Under the pieces are notes generated by a model. That model was not told the origin of the DNA. It saw only the letters and a list, made by a program, of their open reading frames with translations, and searched no databases. A stretch of DNA of 64,000 bases, taken from assembly GCA_022592445.1 (NCBI GenBank), contig JABYQR010000094.1, forward strand, positions 62,001-126,000, read 5' to 3'. Shown piece by piece: positions 37,656 to 49,200 of this stretch. The stretch is from Cytidiella melzeri (Eukaryota; Basidiomycota; Agaricomycetes; Polyporales; Irpicaceae). Every line of letters begins with the position of its first letter. Positions within the stretch are counted from its first letter, which is position 1. The translations under genes and the position numbers were made by a program.

Positions 37656-38616
37656 CGCAGGACAACATTTTGAAACTCGCGTGCTTCGACACGGAGAATT
37701 CTGGGGTGATGCTTTGAGGCCACATTTTTATGTCCGCGACGACAGTATTTGATCAACAAGCTCCACAGTGGCAAGGTCGATGTCAACGCGTATTGCAGTT
37801 CCGTCGCAAAAGCGCAGGGGGGGCAGGCCTCGTGCGTGTATCTTGTCGTCAGCGCTGCCTAAAACCGTATACGATGTCTTCCAGAGTGCGGACATTGACA
37901 CAACGTATTTGTCGAATGATTCTAGGTTACAAGAACAAGACGTCAGCTGGAACTGATATTTACTAGAGTGGGCGTACCGGGTTCTCAGCAGGGTTGTTGG
38001 TGGCATTGATGAGAAATGTGTGTGGCTGCTGGGTGTCGCGGAGCAACGCAGCGCGATGCAGTCATGTATGGACTGACCATGGGTGAACAAGTTGAAGAGG
38101 TAAATTCAATCAATTGTGTCACGTAACTCAGGGCATAACACTACCACGTAAGACAAATGAAGGACAGGGTAACATGAATGCGAAAATGGGAAGAAACAGA
38201 ATGATTTTGATTTGAAGCCGTGCCACATGTGAGAGGATAGTAGAAAGGTAAAGGTAGTGTTGGCCGGCAGCGTGACTCGCTTGAGCACGTAGAGATCGGG
38301 GAGTGGTGAAGGCGAGAGTGTAGAACAGGAGGGGAGGATGGGCTTGAGAGTGAAGACAAAGTGTATGCAGAGTCGTTGTATCAGATGGTATTGGGAGGAT
38401 ACTATGCTTTTGATTGGGAAGGGTACGAGCGACGAGAATCAACGCGTTGGGTTCGCAAGGGGGTGTAGTGACGAGGAAGTGAGTGCAGAGGATACAATGC
38501 GAATGAGGAATTTGCGGGGCACACAAAACGTGGGTTGCAAAGACAGGAGAGTCGTCGAATGTGTGGTTGGGCGTGGACTGAGGGGAGTTCTGCACTGAGG
38601 CTGGGGACGTGTGCGT
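37656..38616. other. Hydrophobin upstream region, no gene seen
   Basis: Short overlapping frames on both strands (for example 38128-38595) have no recognisable features. Likely regulatory DNA of the hydrophobin gene and the 3' side of the secreted protein candidate. Confidence 0.4.
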
Positions 38617-39144
38617 TCACGGCGTTGGTGTTGGCTTTGGTTTTTGTTTTTGTTTTTGTTTTTTAAACAGGCTTTGCAGCTGCCAGGAGAGCCGTTTGCC
38701 TGGGTTCTCGTAATTCCATTTGCCCACCTTCCACACGCACAACACAACTGTAGTCCTGAGAGAGTCATTCGCATGCGAGTTTCCTTCAAGTTGGACAGGC
38801 TCCGCAGGAGCGGCGCCACCGATTGCCCGCGAAGCGCTGGTATATGCGAAGACAGCAGCTGTCCACACATTTGGGAATGATCTTTGCATGGAAGAGGGGC
38901 TGGTTTTTGACTGTTCATGAAGCGTTTGCAATATACCCAGGACAGATTGTATCTCTTCCATGGATATCCGACTGGGAGAGTAATCTATGCCTGTATCTCT
39001 GCTGTGTCCCTCCAGGTTGGGGTTGCCAGAGGAAGTTGCACTGCGGGGTTCTAAACTGCTGTATGGGATGGCAGACACAGTGACCAGATGGAATGCACCA
39101 GTCAAGATGGTGGCAAACAGAATGAGGGAAGTTGATAACCGCAT
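38617..39144 (-). CDS. Candidate small secreted protein, unknown function
   Basis: Minus strand, 175 residues as one exon. ATG 39144 is chosen because it opens a clear signal peptide (MRLSTSLILFATILTGAF, hydrophobic to about residue 25). The longer upstream frame to 39312 adds no domain. The mature part is Ser/Thr-rich without cysteine pairs, has an EEIQSVLGILQTL helix-like segment, and ends in a low-complexity Lys/Gln/Pro/Thr tail encoded by a TTTTTG repeat. That tail suggests the true 3' end may be spliced elsewhere. I do not recognise the family. Confidence 0.35.
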   Translation of the reverse strand: MRLSTSLILFATILTGAFHLVTVSAIPYSSLEPRSATSSGNPNLEGHSRDTGIDYSPSRISMEEIQSVLGILQTLHEQSKTSPSSMQRSFPNVWTAAVFAYTSASRAIGGAAPAEPVQLEGNSHANDSLRTTVVLCVWKVGKWNYENPGKRLSWQLQSLFKKQKQKQKPKPTPTP

Positions 39145-39731
39145 AATGGTACAGGATGTCAAAGGGTGGTGAAAATGTTTGAAAAGACAGCTAGCTGTAA
39201 GAACAGTTTCAGTACAGTGATCCAAGGCCGATGTACCACAAACAACAATGTACTTACTGGCCAGCACTAAAGCAATAGAAAGAACTGCAATTTGGAAAGA
39301 TATTGAGGTCACAGTAAGGCAGCCGGCTATAAGAATGATCTCAGTACATCAAACCTAGACAAGTGCAACACAGATCACAATGTACTGAGTACTCACCAAC
39401 CAGCACTGGAGCAATGAAATGACCTGGAGCAACAGAGGCAAAGGGTTAAGTTTTGGGTTACAAGGATGGCAGCAAGGGGCTTTATATGTCTTTTAGCTCA
39501 TGTGCAGTGCTGATGTGAAAATATAGGGATAGAAGTGTCTTACACTGTTCTGCAGAATAAAGGGCAGCTCCACAGTTTCTCACAATTTTTGGTACACATT
39601 GCAATACCAAGCACCACTGTCACAGAGACGGAGCTCGACGTAGCAACTAGGGACACGGAGTGGAAGACGACGACGAGGTGGTGGCAGGCGTATAGCACAA
39701 TGCTCTCACCAGCTATAAACCTTATACAGGT
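39145..39731. other. No gene seen
   Basis: 587 bp upstream of the secreted protein candidate. A motif around 39185-39235 recurs in weaker form around 39315-39385 (CAGTACA..CAACACAGATCACAATGTAC), suggesting an old tandem duplication. Confidence 0.35.
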
Positions 39732-40285
39732 ATCTAGCCCAGTAAAGACCAAGTTAGTATTGGGTACTACCAGCTATGTAGTACAGAGGGGGTTTGCTTA
39801 CCTAGCGCAGTAAAGACCAAGAGGTCGACATGGGGGGCTAGGAGCGTACATGCAGCAGTATATATAGACTTCAGGGACCTGCGCACAGACCATGTTGAGG
39901 GCAGGCTTTGCAAGAGGCCGTGTGATTGAAGAACAAAAGAACTACCTAAAGGAGAACAATAGCTATTGTCTAGACCTTTCCAAGAACTCTACTCGTGAGA
40001 GAATCTATCTAAAAGGAGACCAACTATTGTATTCCATTCCCACACCTGTGAGAACATCCTTCCATAAAGAGAACAATAAGGAAAGAACAAAAGGAGTCCA
40101 TGTGGATGTCATTTATGACATCAAACCCTAGCTATGGGCTGAGCCATGTGTCTGTAGCCATGTGGTCTTACTTAAGCTAAGTCACATGCCAGTGTGACGT
40201 AGTAGCAAGTAATGTGACCGTGTGGAGCGTCTAAGCCACGTGATACGGGCGCTTAATAGACGTGCAAAGGAGTTTATGCAGGAAA
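39732..40285 (+). repeat. Free-standing copy of the LINE 5' region
   Basis: About 550 bp homologous to 55085-55630, the segment immediately upstream of LINE ORF1. Shared landmarks: two copies of AGCCCAGTAAAGACCAAG about 70 bp apart (one base altered here), a TATATATAG box (39859-39867), CACACCTGTGAGAACAT and CCATGTGGTCTTAC. Homology stops near 40285, before the start codon, and no LINE coding sequence follows. No target duplication was recognised. Confidence 0.8.
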
Positions 40286-41274
40286 GGTTGCAACTGAGCT
40301 GCAGCCCGGAGTTTTATAGATAAAAACAAGAAGTAAATTTCAAAAATTAAGGGCTAGTCAGGCCATCCATGACAACCACTTGATTCAAGTTTTAGACATC
40401 AGAGACAGAGACAGGGACAACAGTTGCTAGCACTCCTGTAGCTACAAATTTCCTTGTATAGTTTTCTGGATGAAAAATGTTGCTAGGTATACAGTGCAGA
40501 GCCTGAGATTGCACACTTTGTAATAACCTGTCAGCTTTTCTGGAACTACATTACTGTTATGATTGGTATCTCCCTGTCTCTTGTGTTGGTGTCTTGTTGC
40601 CTTCTGCCTCCTGCATGATGTTTAGGTATGAGGCTAGGCCTTTTTATTGTCACATGCACTCACAAATGGACACAAGCCAACCCTGGTTGGGCCTGGGTGC
40701 CATGTCAACCAAATCACTAGTGGTCTCGGATACTGCCTGTGAGGATCTGATAGCACAATCAGGCAGGACCCTGGTTGTCTTAGCATGTGCCAAGAATCAT
40801 GAAACTCCAATATAGCACAAATTCTGCAAAGCAGTGCAGACATGCTATAATTTTTATTTCTTTATAATCCTAGTAGATACTTGTCACCCATGCCTCTGCC
40901 TTTGCAGTCTGATTCACTTTTTTCCTCATCTATCATAGTTTTTCATTGTTGCCATACAACATAGACTATTATAGCATAGATTTTACCCCTGTTCTATTGG
41001 TACTCCTAGCTCAACCCCAATTAATTACTGCAGCCTTGGTTCTATCCTTAGCCCTTCAAGTTCCATGCCTTTGTTACCGCTCTATTGGAACCAACCCTGT
41101 CTATCACCTGTTTCAGGTTCAACCCCTTTTCTATTGTCCTGCTATCCTCTTCTAAATTGTCTTTTGTTCTTGCATTTTGGTGGCCTTCTCCCTCATTGTC
41201 CTTTATCCATTGTTTTTCTACTCTGCCCTTCTGATGTGCTACCACTCCACTGGCCTGGTCTATAAGTAATCAGT
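40286..41274. other. AT-rich stretch without a gene
   Basis: Starts with an A-rich patch (40318-40350) that might be the tail of an insertion. Only short frames follow. Confidence 0.4.
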
Positions 41275-41455
41275 TCAAACATGTATATATAGCCACTGGA
41301 CCTAGCTCAGGTGAATAACAACTGTTGTCTAGACTATGCCAAGACCTTTAGTTTGTCACTATATCAGTAAAGAGTACAGCTACTGTATTCTAGTCTCACA
41401 CTTGTGAGAACAATCTAACTATATATGAAGCAAGGGCCAAAGAACAATAGGGGTC
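41275..41455 (+). repeat. Diverged second copy of the LINE 5' region
   Basis: Matches the middle of 55205-55440 with many substitutions: GTATATATAG, TTGTCTAGACTATGCCAAGACC, CTTGTGAGAACA and AAGAACAATAGG line up in order. It ends six bases before the first fold-back element. Confidence 0.6.
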
Positions 41456-41776
41456 TGTCAATTACAATTTCTGAAGAATGAAGAAGAATTGTTCCAGTGT
41501 GCTCCAGCACCATGATGCCTTGTCAGATGTGGCCTTTTTGTCCTCCAAAGTTTGGGAATTTGATGGCAGAATACAGACAGTAACAGTGTCAATAACAAAA
41601 CAATGAATCCAGCTGATGGCATCACACTCGCCTTATTATCAGCTCTTTATAACTGTGTATCAGATCACTTTTGCAATCAAAATGCAGTTTTTGATTTTTA
41701 CAGACTGCATATGGGTACAACTCTGTACATATAATACACGATTGGATAACCCTATATGGTGGCAACATCCTGGTAC

Positions 41777-42642
41777 AGTGCCCCGCGCTCAAAACCGACC
41801 TCTTGGTGCCCCATTTTCAACTTTTGTATCTACTACAACATGAGCTTTCCAGACTTGCCAAAAACATTTGCAATGCATAAGGATGGTGTATAGCTGTCGA
41901 GCTCACTCATTACTTTCCCCCCGTTTGACCTTTGAAAATTTCACAGCACAGAAATTGAGAGTTGCCTGATTTGGAAGGCGTCTAATTACTAAATCGAGTA
42001 ATACAGCCCCCGAACACTGCACACAACCCCGTGGACCGCTCACTGTGCCCGCCTCAGGTGGGATTGTCGAGCATACCCAGATTCATCATTATACCGTTCG
42101 GAATACGTCTGTGTTAAGTATACTTGAAAACTCAACCTGTCTGTTGTTCAGGCCTTTGCTGGAAAAAAAGGAAACAATGCCTCAACAACAAGAGAAAAGT
42201 GAGCTGGTGCAACCGACACACCTGTATGCATCAATATAGTGCCACGACTTCCGAAAAAAGGCACGGATAGTCTTGGTTGTACACGAGTTGAGCAGAGCTA
42301 GCTCCGGGAGTAAGTCCTTGCCGGTTTGAAAAGTGCCATCAGCGAGGCACCGGAAACCTGACTCTCCACATTAGCCACAGTATTACAGCAATTGTGCGCG
42401 ACTCAATCAGAATTGTCAAATTCTTTTCCGCGCAAGAGGCATGGACACTTTTGTGAGGGAGCGGGTCGCTGCAGACCCCAATTAATTTTTTTGGGACGCA
42501 AAATTGAGAATAGACCACCAAAAATAAAAGAATGCAGATTTACGCTTAGCCTGGCCAGTTTCCTTCCAAATCCGAAAAATCTAAGCTAATCTGACAATTT
42601 TTGAGCGCTCCCGACGCATGTTGATCCTTGGCGCGGGGCACT
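41777..42642. mobile_element. Non-autonomous DNA transposon, 866 bp
   Basis: Terminal inverted repeat AGTGCCCCGCGC at both ends, flanked by GTAC (41773-41776 and 42643-42646). The uninterrupted sequence at 49680-49700 (CTGGTACAAACATG) proves the empty site. Duplication could be GTAC or GTACA because the terminal base is ambiguous. No coding frame longer than about 65 codons. Superfamily not identified. Confidence 0.8.
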
Positions 42643-42954
42643 GTACAAACATCTTGCCAATTAAAGTGGAATTGAGCAAGTTATGGCCAGTCTACTGTAA
42701 ACAGTCATTCAGACTCAGATTCAATCCCTGCTGGCAAATGATGTCAAGTTCTGGTCAGGTACATGTACGGCAATGTACAGACATTGCTTGCTCTCTGAAC
42801 AAGGAATACAATCAGAAGACATGCCACACATAGTATTGGCTCTGAGCAAGAATAACCAGTACTTTGGAAGCTAACTACAAATTCTCAACCCCTACATTCT
42901 TGGACAATGGAAATTTGTGGCTGCATTAGTGGTGAGTACTGTATCTGATTGTTT

Positions 42955-43403
42955 CACAAAGTTTCACAACGGTTAGTTGCTCTCTAAGCAGGAGTTACAA
43001 TCAGAACACAGCCTGTGGCAGTTACAATGGTGGTGAGGCAGTTCAGACATCAACAGTACATGGTTGCATCAGCAAGCACTGCATTGGATTGTTGCACAAA
43101 GTTTTACAACCATTGGTTGCTCTCTAAGGAGGAGTTGAAATCAGAAAATAGCCTGTGGAAGTTCTAATGGGGCTGAGGCAGTTCAGACATCAACAGGACG
43201 TAGTTGCATCAGCATAGATCACTGCCTTTGATTCTTCCATACAGTTTCACAGCCACCAGTTGCTCTATAAGCAGGAGTGACCATCAGAACACAGCCTGTG
43301 GCAGCTCTAATGGGGGTGAGGCAGCGCAGATATCAGCTGGATGTGGTCTCATTACCAGCCAGCACTGCATTCAATTAGTCCACAAAGTCTCACAACCACT
43401 ACT
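42955..43403 (+). repeat. S repeats of element A, left part
   Basis: About three tandem units of ~143 bp. Each contains CACAAAGTTTCACAACC, GTTGCTCTCTAAG, GGAGTTACAATCAGAACACA, GCCTGTGGCAGTTC and GAGGCAGTTCAGACATCAAC in variants. The array continues beyond the Harbinger insert. Confidence 0.85.
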
Positions 43404-43431
43404 GAGTGACTTCCCGTAAGGATTTAGGTCG
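43404..43431 (+). repeat. Left terminal inverted repeat of Harbinger 43.4
   Basis: Pairs with 47515-47542 with one or two mismatches near the centre. TTTAGGTCG is repeated internally nearby as CGACCTAAA. Confidence 0.85.
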
Positions 43432-43651
43432 TTCGCGACCTAAACGTCTGAGTTTTAAAAAGTGTGACCAGGGGTAAGACACATGGAATCGTGTCCAACC
43501 CGTAAGATCCCCGACGAACGACATGGAAAATTCGCATTCGTCTCGCTGCTGTGTAATTGCAGCCGCGACGTTTGATGACGCCGTATTGAGATCTAGTCTG
43601 CGCTCGCGTTCGTTTCGAACGCAACTTGCGTTTCTCCCTCGAGCTCCATCG

Positions 43652-45050
43652 ATGTCGACGCACCGGCAACCGCAAGGCATGAACCATAACAATTTTGACG
43701 AACTTGAAGATCTTGCTCTCTTATTCCACATAGCGGATCTTTTGGATGAGGAAGATGACGAGGAGGAGATGGCTGAGGAGGAGGAGAACCACCTAGCAAC
43801 TGTAGCTTTCGTTGTAGGTGGTGCAGCGGAGGTTCAGGCAAGAAGGCAAGCAGCTCGACAGCGCTTGTATTTGACAAGATCAGAGCTTTTGGAAAACCCA
43901 CAAGGTGATACACCTTGGCAGAGGTTGTACGCGAGCCGAAGTGATCGAGCTTTTATCACTACTATGGGGCTTGATGTTGCTACATTCCATTACATTCTGG
44001 GGAGCTTTGCAGAGAAATGGGACTCGCAGCCAATTCGCCGGCCAGATGTACACGTGCACGGAAATCCTCGTCTAGGACGTCGCTCTGTGGATGCATCAGG
44101 AGCGCTTGGCCTAATATTGCATTGGTTAAACTCTACCATGCGTGAGGTCTCCCTGCAGCAGATCTTTGCTCTTGTTCCATCTACTGTAAACCGGTACATT
44201 CATGCTTCCCTCGACACACTCTTTGCAACCTTGGAGAGCATGCCTGAAGCAAGGATTGCATGGCCAATAGGAGAGGAATTTGAGGAATATTCGCAGATTA
44301 TCCAGGCCAAACATGCACTCCTCGTCAACGCATTTGGAGTTGTGGATGGGCTCAACCTCCCCGTACAGACATCTGGAGATGATGATATGGAGAACGCAAT
44401 GTACAATGGATGGTTGCATGGGCACTTTGTTAGCAATGTTATTGCTTTCTCTCCAAAGGGTAAGTAGACAGTACATCTGTTTGACTTTTGCTGACTCAAA
44501 TCCAGGTGAGATCATCTTTGCCTGCGTCAATGCACCTGGCAGCTTTCACGATGCACGTGTTGCTCGCCGGCTGTATGATCAACTCCTGGAACATACCCCC
44601 AATGGCTACTACCTTGTGGCAGACACAGCATTTCCCCGGACGGCAGTCTCCATTGATGAGCGCATTCGTGCTCCTTTAAAACAAGGACAACGGCTTCCTC
44701 AAAACGCAAATGAGCGGCAGCAGCTTATGCAATTTGATCGCCAGCTACTATCATATCGTCAATCAGCGGAGTGGGGCATGCGAGAGATTCAGGGCTCATT
44801 TGGTCACTTACGGATTCCTCTTCCAAGTGATGATTCACTCTTCCGTTACAAGTTGCTGCGATGCATCTGCCGTCTTCATCAAATTCGTGTGCGCCTGGTA
44901 GGCATCAGTCACATTAAAAATACATACTGCTCTATTTGGCAGGATGGAGATGACTTGCTGGATGTATGGTTCAATTGGGAAAGAATGTTGTTTTCAGAGC
45001 AGAGGAGAAAAGACCAGGTAACTAGATTTCATGGCATCTATGACAATTAA
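43652..45050 (+). CDS. Harbinger transposase (DDE_Tnp_4)
   Basis: Two exons, 43652-44459 and 44506-45050, give 450 residues. An upstream in-frame ATG at 43523 would add 43 residues but lies only about 90 bp from the terminal repeat, so 43652 (MSTHRQPQG) is preferred. The N-terminus has an acidic patch (DEEDDEEEMAEEEE). The catalytic core follows: Asp in AFGVVDGLNLPV, Asp in NAPGSFHDARV, Glu in SAEWGMREIQGSFG. It cuts and rejoins the element at its terminal repeats in the nucleus, usually together with the Myb-like partner encoded opposite. Its stop lies 18 bp from the partner's stop. Confidence 0.92.
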
Positions 45051-45068
45051 GTACACAACAACATGTAT

Positions 45069-47140
45069 CTAGAAAGGAACTTCGAATTCTTGAAGATTAC
45101 CGTAGCCATCACCCCACTGGTAATCACCATATTCACCTGCAGCACTGCCATAGGGCCAGCCTGGTCCTCTCATGCCACCACTGCCACCCGTAGAGCTCAA
45201 GATCCGCATTTGAAACTCAAGCATCTGCTTCTCCATATCTGCACGCTGCTTTTCCAACCGAGCCTGCATTACCTCCTGAGAGAGCTGATCACATCGCTGG
45301 CGCAGGTCACGGATTTCTGCCCGTAACTCACGCATCTCCTGCTGAGCACCACGCTCTGCGATGACATCAGTCAGCACACGAGTTCGCTCAGCAAAGCGGT
45401 GGTCTCGTGCATTCTCCCGAGCCTGGATGGTATCAGGATCCATCTGCCTTGTTAGCGACTGCAGGAGATCATGACCACGAGCACGAGCCTGCTTGTTACG
45501 ACCAGCAGCTTTGACCACAGCAGGAGCTGCATTCTCCCGATCAGTATCACTGGCATCAGCATCAGCATCACTGTTACCCTCCTCATGGTCCTCGTCCTCA
45601 TCATCATCCCACTCCGGAGGTATCCTGTCGTCGATGTCGCAGATGTTGAGACTCTTCTCAATGAGGCGGTTAAGTCGTTTTGCGCGTTTGATTTCCGGTG
45701 GCACATCAGGGTCACCGGTCGGCTTCTTCGAGCTGACGAGCTGTTATATATTCAGTAGCTGTATCAAGACTTCAATTGAATGTACAGCTGACCTTGTTGT
45801 ACTTGCGGCGCAGACTCTCTGCCAGTTTGTGCGGCCGCTTGTTTGCCGAAGCCCACGTATTGTACCGATCAGCAAGGCGGAGCCACGAGTTCATACCCAC
45901 CGGTCGCAGCTCTTCAACCAGGTCTAGTAACTGGTTGACGTCTTGCTCCTTGAACGTGGCAGCACCGACTTTACGCCCGCCGTTCTTCTTCGTCGATGGG
46001 TTGGATTGTCGTGCAGTCGAGAGCGGCGCGTCGAGAGGATCTTCGGCGGACGGTGTCGGCACTTCAGGATTTTTGCGAGACCTCGCCGCAGGCTTTTGCT
46101 TTGCTGCGGGAGCTGGCGGCTGTCTGCGTTTCTTCGTAGCTGGAGTGGATGGGGTTGCCTCGTCTCTCGTCTCCGCAGCTGTGTCGAGTGCTCGCTTGCG
46201 GTGTGACTTGCTGGCACTAGGGGTCTGTGCTGGTTGGACCTCAGCTGCCTCATTGTCCGAGTCGGAGCTTAAGACAGTGTCGAAAAGGCGGGAACCACCT
46301 AGAAAAGGAGGCATGTCAGTACCCTGAGCACCTTGCGCGCTGGCCGTGACTGACTCACCAGAGACAGAGGGCGGTACGTGCGGCGTTCGAGCACAAAGGT
46401 CGAACGGGTTGGATGGCGCCGTTGTTCGCGGGCGTGGAGTTGGCCGCCTCGTGGAGGTGCTGTCATGGGCCTGTACATCTGTGCGGTCGAGCCCTCGGCT
46501 AGCGCCTCGGTGATGCTGGTAGTGGCCAAAGGCCACAGGTGGCGCGATCTGGGTGCCCGGGAGGTGATAGGACTCAGATGGCCCAGGCGGTAACACTGAG
46601 TACGAATGGAGAGGTGAGAGACGGATGAGTGATAGTCAGACCCAACAACATACCTTGTGTGCGAGGACCTTCGGTGTTGCTGACAGGAAGGGCACCGTTC
46701 CCGAAGTGCTCGTAAGAGCTGACTGGAAGAAGGGGGCGCTGCGCAAACCGAGGCGAAGCGACCTCCGCGTACGTAGGACTTCCGGGCTGCATGCTGAGTG
46801 TATAACGAGCCACCCCGTTTTGGAGGCCGAGCGCATTCGGCGACGCGTTGTTGGTCCCACTCGTGTCGAGAAGGGTGTTCAACGGCGGCAAGAAAACCTG
46901 TGAAATGCTCGAGTTAGCACATTGAGTGGAACCGTGTCAGACACGCGTCAAGGTGCGTGGGTTCACATATCGTGCACCACGCTGTCGAACGGCGTGTCTG
47001 CACATGCGCATCGGACTCGGCGCTGGGTGCGACTAGGCGCGACGATGTGCAATCCAGTTATAAAGGTAATTGTAGGTACTTACCTGATGATTTTCCTCGC
47101 GCGCATGGACAGATTGGAATGGGATATTTGGTGCAGCCAT
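45069..47140 (-). CDS. Myb/SANT-like accessory protein of the Harbinger element
   Basis: Minus strand, exons 47140-47084, 46897-46654, 46595-45793, 45740-45069; 591 residues. A further 60-nt in-frame intron (about 46362-46303, GTGAGT..TACTGACAT..CTAG) is likely and would give 571. The middle is Pro/Ala/Ser-rich with basic patches (KKRRQ). The trihelix/SANT-like segment follows (TFKEQDVNQLLDLVEELRP, SWLRLADRYNTWA, ESLRRKYNKLV). The C-terminal part is a long acidic stretch, then a coiled coil (about 130 residues of AERGAQQEMRELRAEIRDL type) for dimerisation. In this superfamily the partner binds DNA and brings the transposase into the nucleus. Confidence 0.85.
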
Positions 47141-47514
47141 AGCAGAGCAGTTAAGACAAAGGGTAGAGAATTGCTGGGGGGGAAAGAGCAGTCGAGTGAA
47201 GGTTGGACGCGAGGGCGAGCGGAACGAGAGGAAGTCGAGCTCGTCGGACGTGTTGTGTCGGGAGCTGTACAGATAGCGTTTTCGTGGCGTTGATTTCTTC
47301 ACCATAATTGGGATGGATCGGCGCGTTTAGCGTGCGCCACATAGTTTGGGTACGAGAAAAAGTTTGGGTAGGGGGGTACCCCCCCCTACCCAAACTTCGA
47401 CGTTTAAGTCGCCTCCGATGTCTCACCGAGGCGTTTGGGTTTGTGTCGGACTTTGAAAATGTCACGCTCTGATCTGAGATTTCATGTCTCACACGCAAAA
47501 GTCGACCTAAACAT

Positions 47515-47542
47515 CGACCTAAAGGCTTACGGGAAGTCACTC
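47515..47542 (-). repeat. Right terminal inverted repeat of Harbinger 43.4
   Basis: Ends ..CTTACGGGAAGTCACTC, followed by ACT. Confidence 0.85.
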
Positions 47543-47545
47543 ACT

Positions 47546-47960
47546 TTCTCAGCAGGAGTTGCAGCAGTGGCAGCTCCAATGGAGTTGAGGCAGTTCAGAT
47601 CTCAACAGTAGATGGTTTCATTGGCAGCAAGCACTGCATTTAATTGGTTCACAAGGTTTCACAACCACTGCTCTCTAAGCAGGAGTCACAATCAGAACAC
47701 AGTCTGTGGCAGTTCCAATAGGGGTGATGCAGCTCAGACAACAACAGGGCATGGTTGCATCAGCAGCAAGCACTGCATTGGATTGTTCAACAAAGTTTTA
47801 CAACCATTAGTTACTCCCTAAGGAGGAGTACAGCTTGTGGCAGTGGCAGCTCCAATGGGGATGAGGCAGTGCAGTGCTTCAAGAATGAAGGGCTCAGAAC
47901 ACAGCTTGTGGCAGTGGCAGCTCCAATGAGGGTGAGGCAGTGCAGACATCAACAGGACAC
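47546..47960 (+). repeat. S repeats of element A, continued
   Basis: About three more ~143-bp units in the same orientation as 42955-43403. The array resumes exactly at the Harbinger duplication. Confidence 0.85.
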
Positions 47961-48660
47961 ATGTAACATGTTCTAGCGATTGATATAATGAGACATCCTC
48001 AAGCCCTTCATTCTTGTACTTTTCTGAGATCAGCAGTGAACACTGCACAAGATTCATGACAAGATAGATGAAGACCCTTGCTACCATTGGTGACTACCTT
48101 CATCAATGTATGGCTCCTTTTCCCAAAACCAAACTTACTAATTGTAGTACAATCACTTTATTCCAGGTCAAGTTGCCTATCAAAGGTGTCACCAATGGCA
48201 AATGCCCGTAATACAGCCAATATTCATGACCAGATGGCTTGGCAAGATCCTTACCAGGAACAACATTGTTTACTGAGGTTGTTTTTGGTAACAAAGTCAC
48301 AGATGCAATTAACTATTTAACACTATATGATTTATTCAATTTGCTATCAACAACATAATCACTTGTAACCCTGCTACTCCAGTTTACCACATTTTATCTA
48401 AATATATAACATAGTTCAATTCCATTGGAAAGAAGACGCATGTCAAACAATCTTTATCTCCATGCTCTACTCCACAAACTTGTTTTAATTCTGTACTCAC
48501 GCCCATTGTTGCAGGAAAAGGAGCCATACATTGATGAAAGTAGTCACCAATGGTAGCAAGGGTCTTCATCTATCTTGTCATGAATCTTGTGCAGTGTTCA
48601 CTGCTGATCTCAGAAAAGTACAAGAATGAAGGGCTTGAGGGTGCCTTATTAGATCAATTG
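47960..48660. repeat. Core of fold-back element A
   Basis: About 47985-48130 and 48525-48640 are inverted copies of each other (AGCCCTTCATTCTTGTAC... and its complement). Between them is sequence shared with the cores of B and C. On the minus strand it encodes a frame with GVEHGDKDCLTCVFF and, further on, KDLAKPSGHEYWLYYGH. The latter stretch is open here but broken by TGA in B and C. Confidence 0.65.
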
Positions 48661-49200
48661 CTAGAACATGTTACATGTGTCCTGTTGATGTCTGCACTGC
48701 CTCACCCCCATTGGAGCTGCCACAGACTGGGTTCTGATTGTAACTCCTGCTTATAGAGCAGCTAGTGGGTGTGAAACTGTGTGGAAGAATCAAAGGCAGT
48801 GCTCTATGGTGATGCAACCACATCCTGTTGATGTCTGAAGTGTATCAGCCCCACTAGAACTGCCACAGGCTGTGTTCTGATTGTAACTCCTCCTTAGAGA
48901 GCAACTAATGGTTGTGAAACTTTGTGGAACACTCAAATGCAACCATGTCCTTGACATTCAAACTGCCTCACCCCCATTGGAGCTGCCACAGGCTGTGTTC
49001 TGATTGTAACTCCTGCTTAGAAATCAAACAGTGGCTGCATACTGTGCACAAGGATCAAAGTCAGTGCTCAATGCTGATGCAACCACATTCTGTAGATGTA
49101 TGAACTGCCTCAGCCCCATTAGAACTGCCACATGCTGTGCTGTGATTGCACCTCCTCCTTAGAGAGCAACTAGTGGTTGTGGAACTTTGTGGAAGAATCT
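48660..49200 (-). repeat. Inverted S repeats of element A
   Basis: Three to four ~143-bp units in reverse orientation (GATGTCTG..GCCTCACCCCCATTGGAGC..GCCACAGGCTGTGTTCTG), forming the right arm. Confidence 0.8.

Larger units (their letters stand above)
43404..47542. mobile_element. Complete PIF/Harbinger transposon with two genes
   Basis: 4139 bp with terminal inverted repeats GAGTGACTTCCCGTAAG and then TTTAGGTCG (about 26 of 28 bases matching). Flanked by a 3-bp duplication ACT (43401-43403, 47543-47545). It sits inside an S repeat of fold-back element A. It carries a DDE transposase (+) and a Myb/SANT-like protein (-), the two-protein set PIF/Harbinger elements use. Both frames are open after removing introns, so it may be active or recently active. 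Confidence 0.93.

Noticed and set aside
37309..37752. 147-codon plus-strand frame
   Set aside because: Antisense to the hydrophobin gene, whose cysteine pattern, signal peptide and introns are clear.
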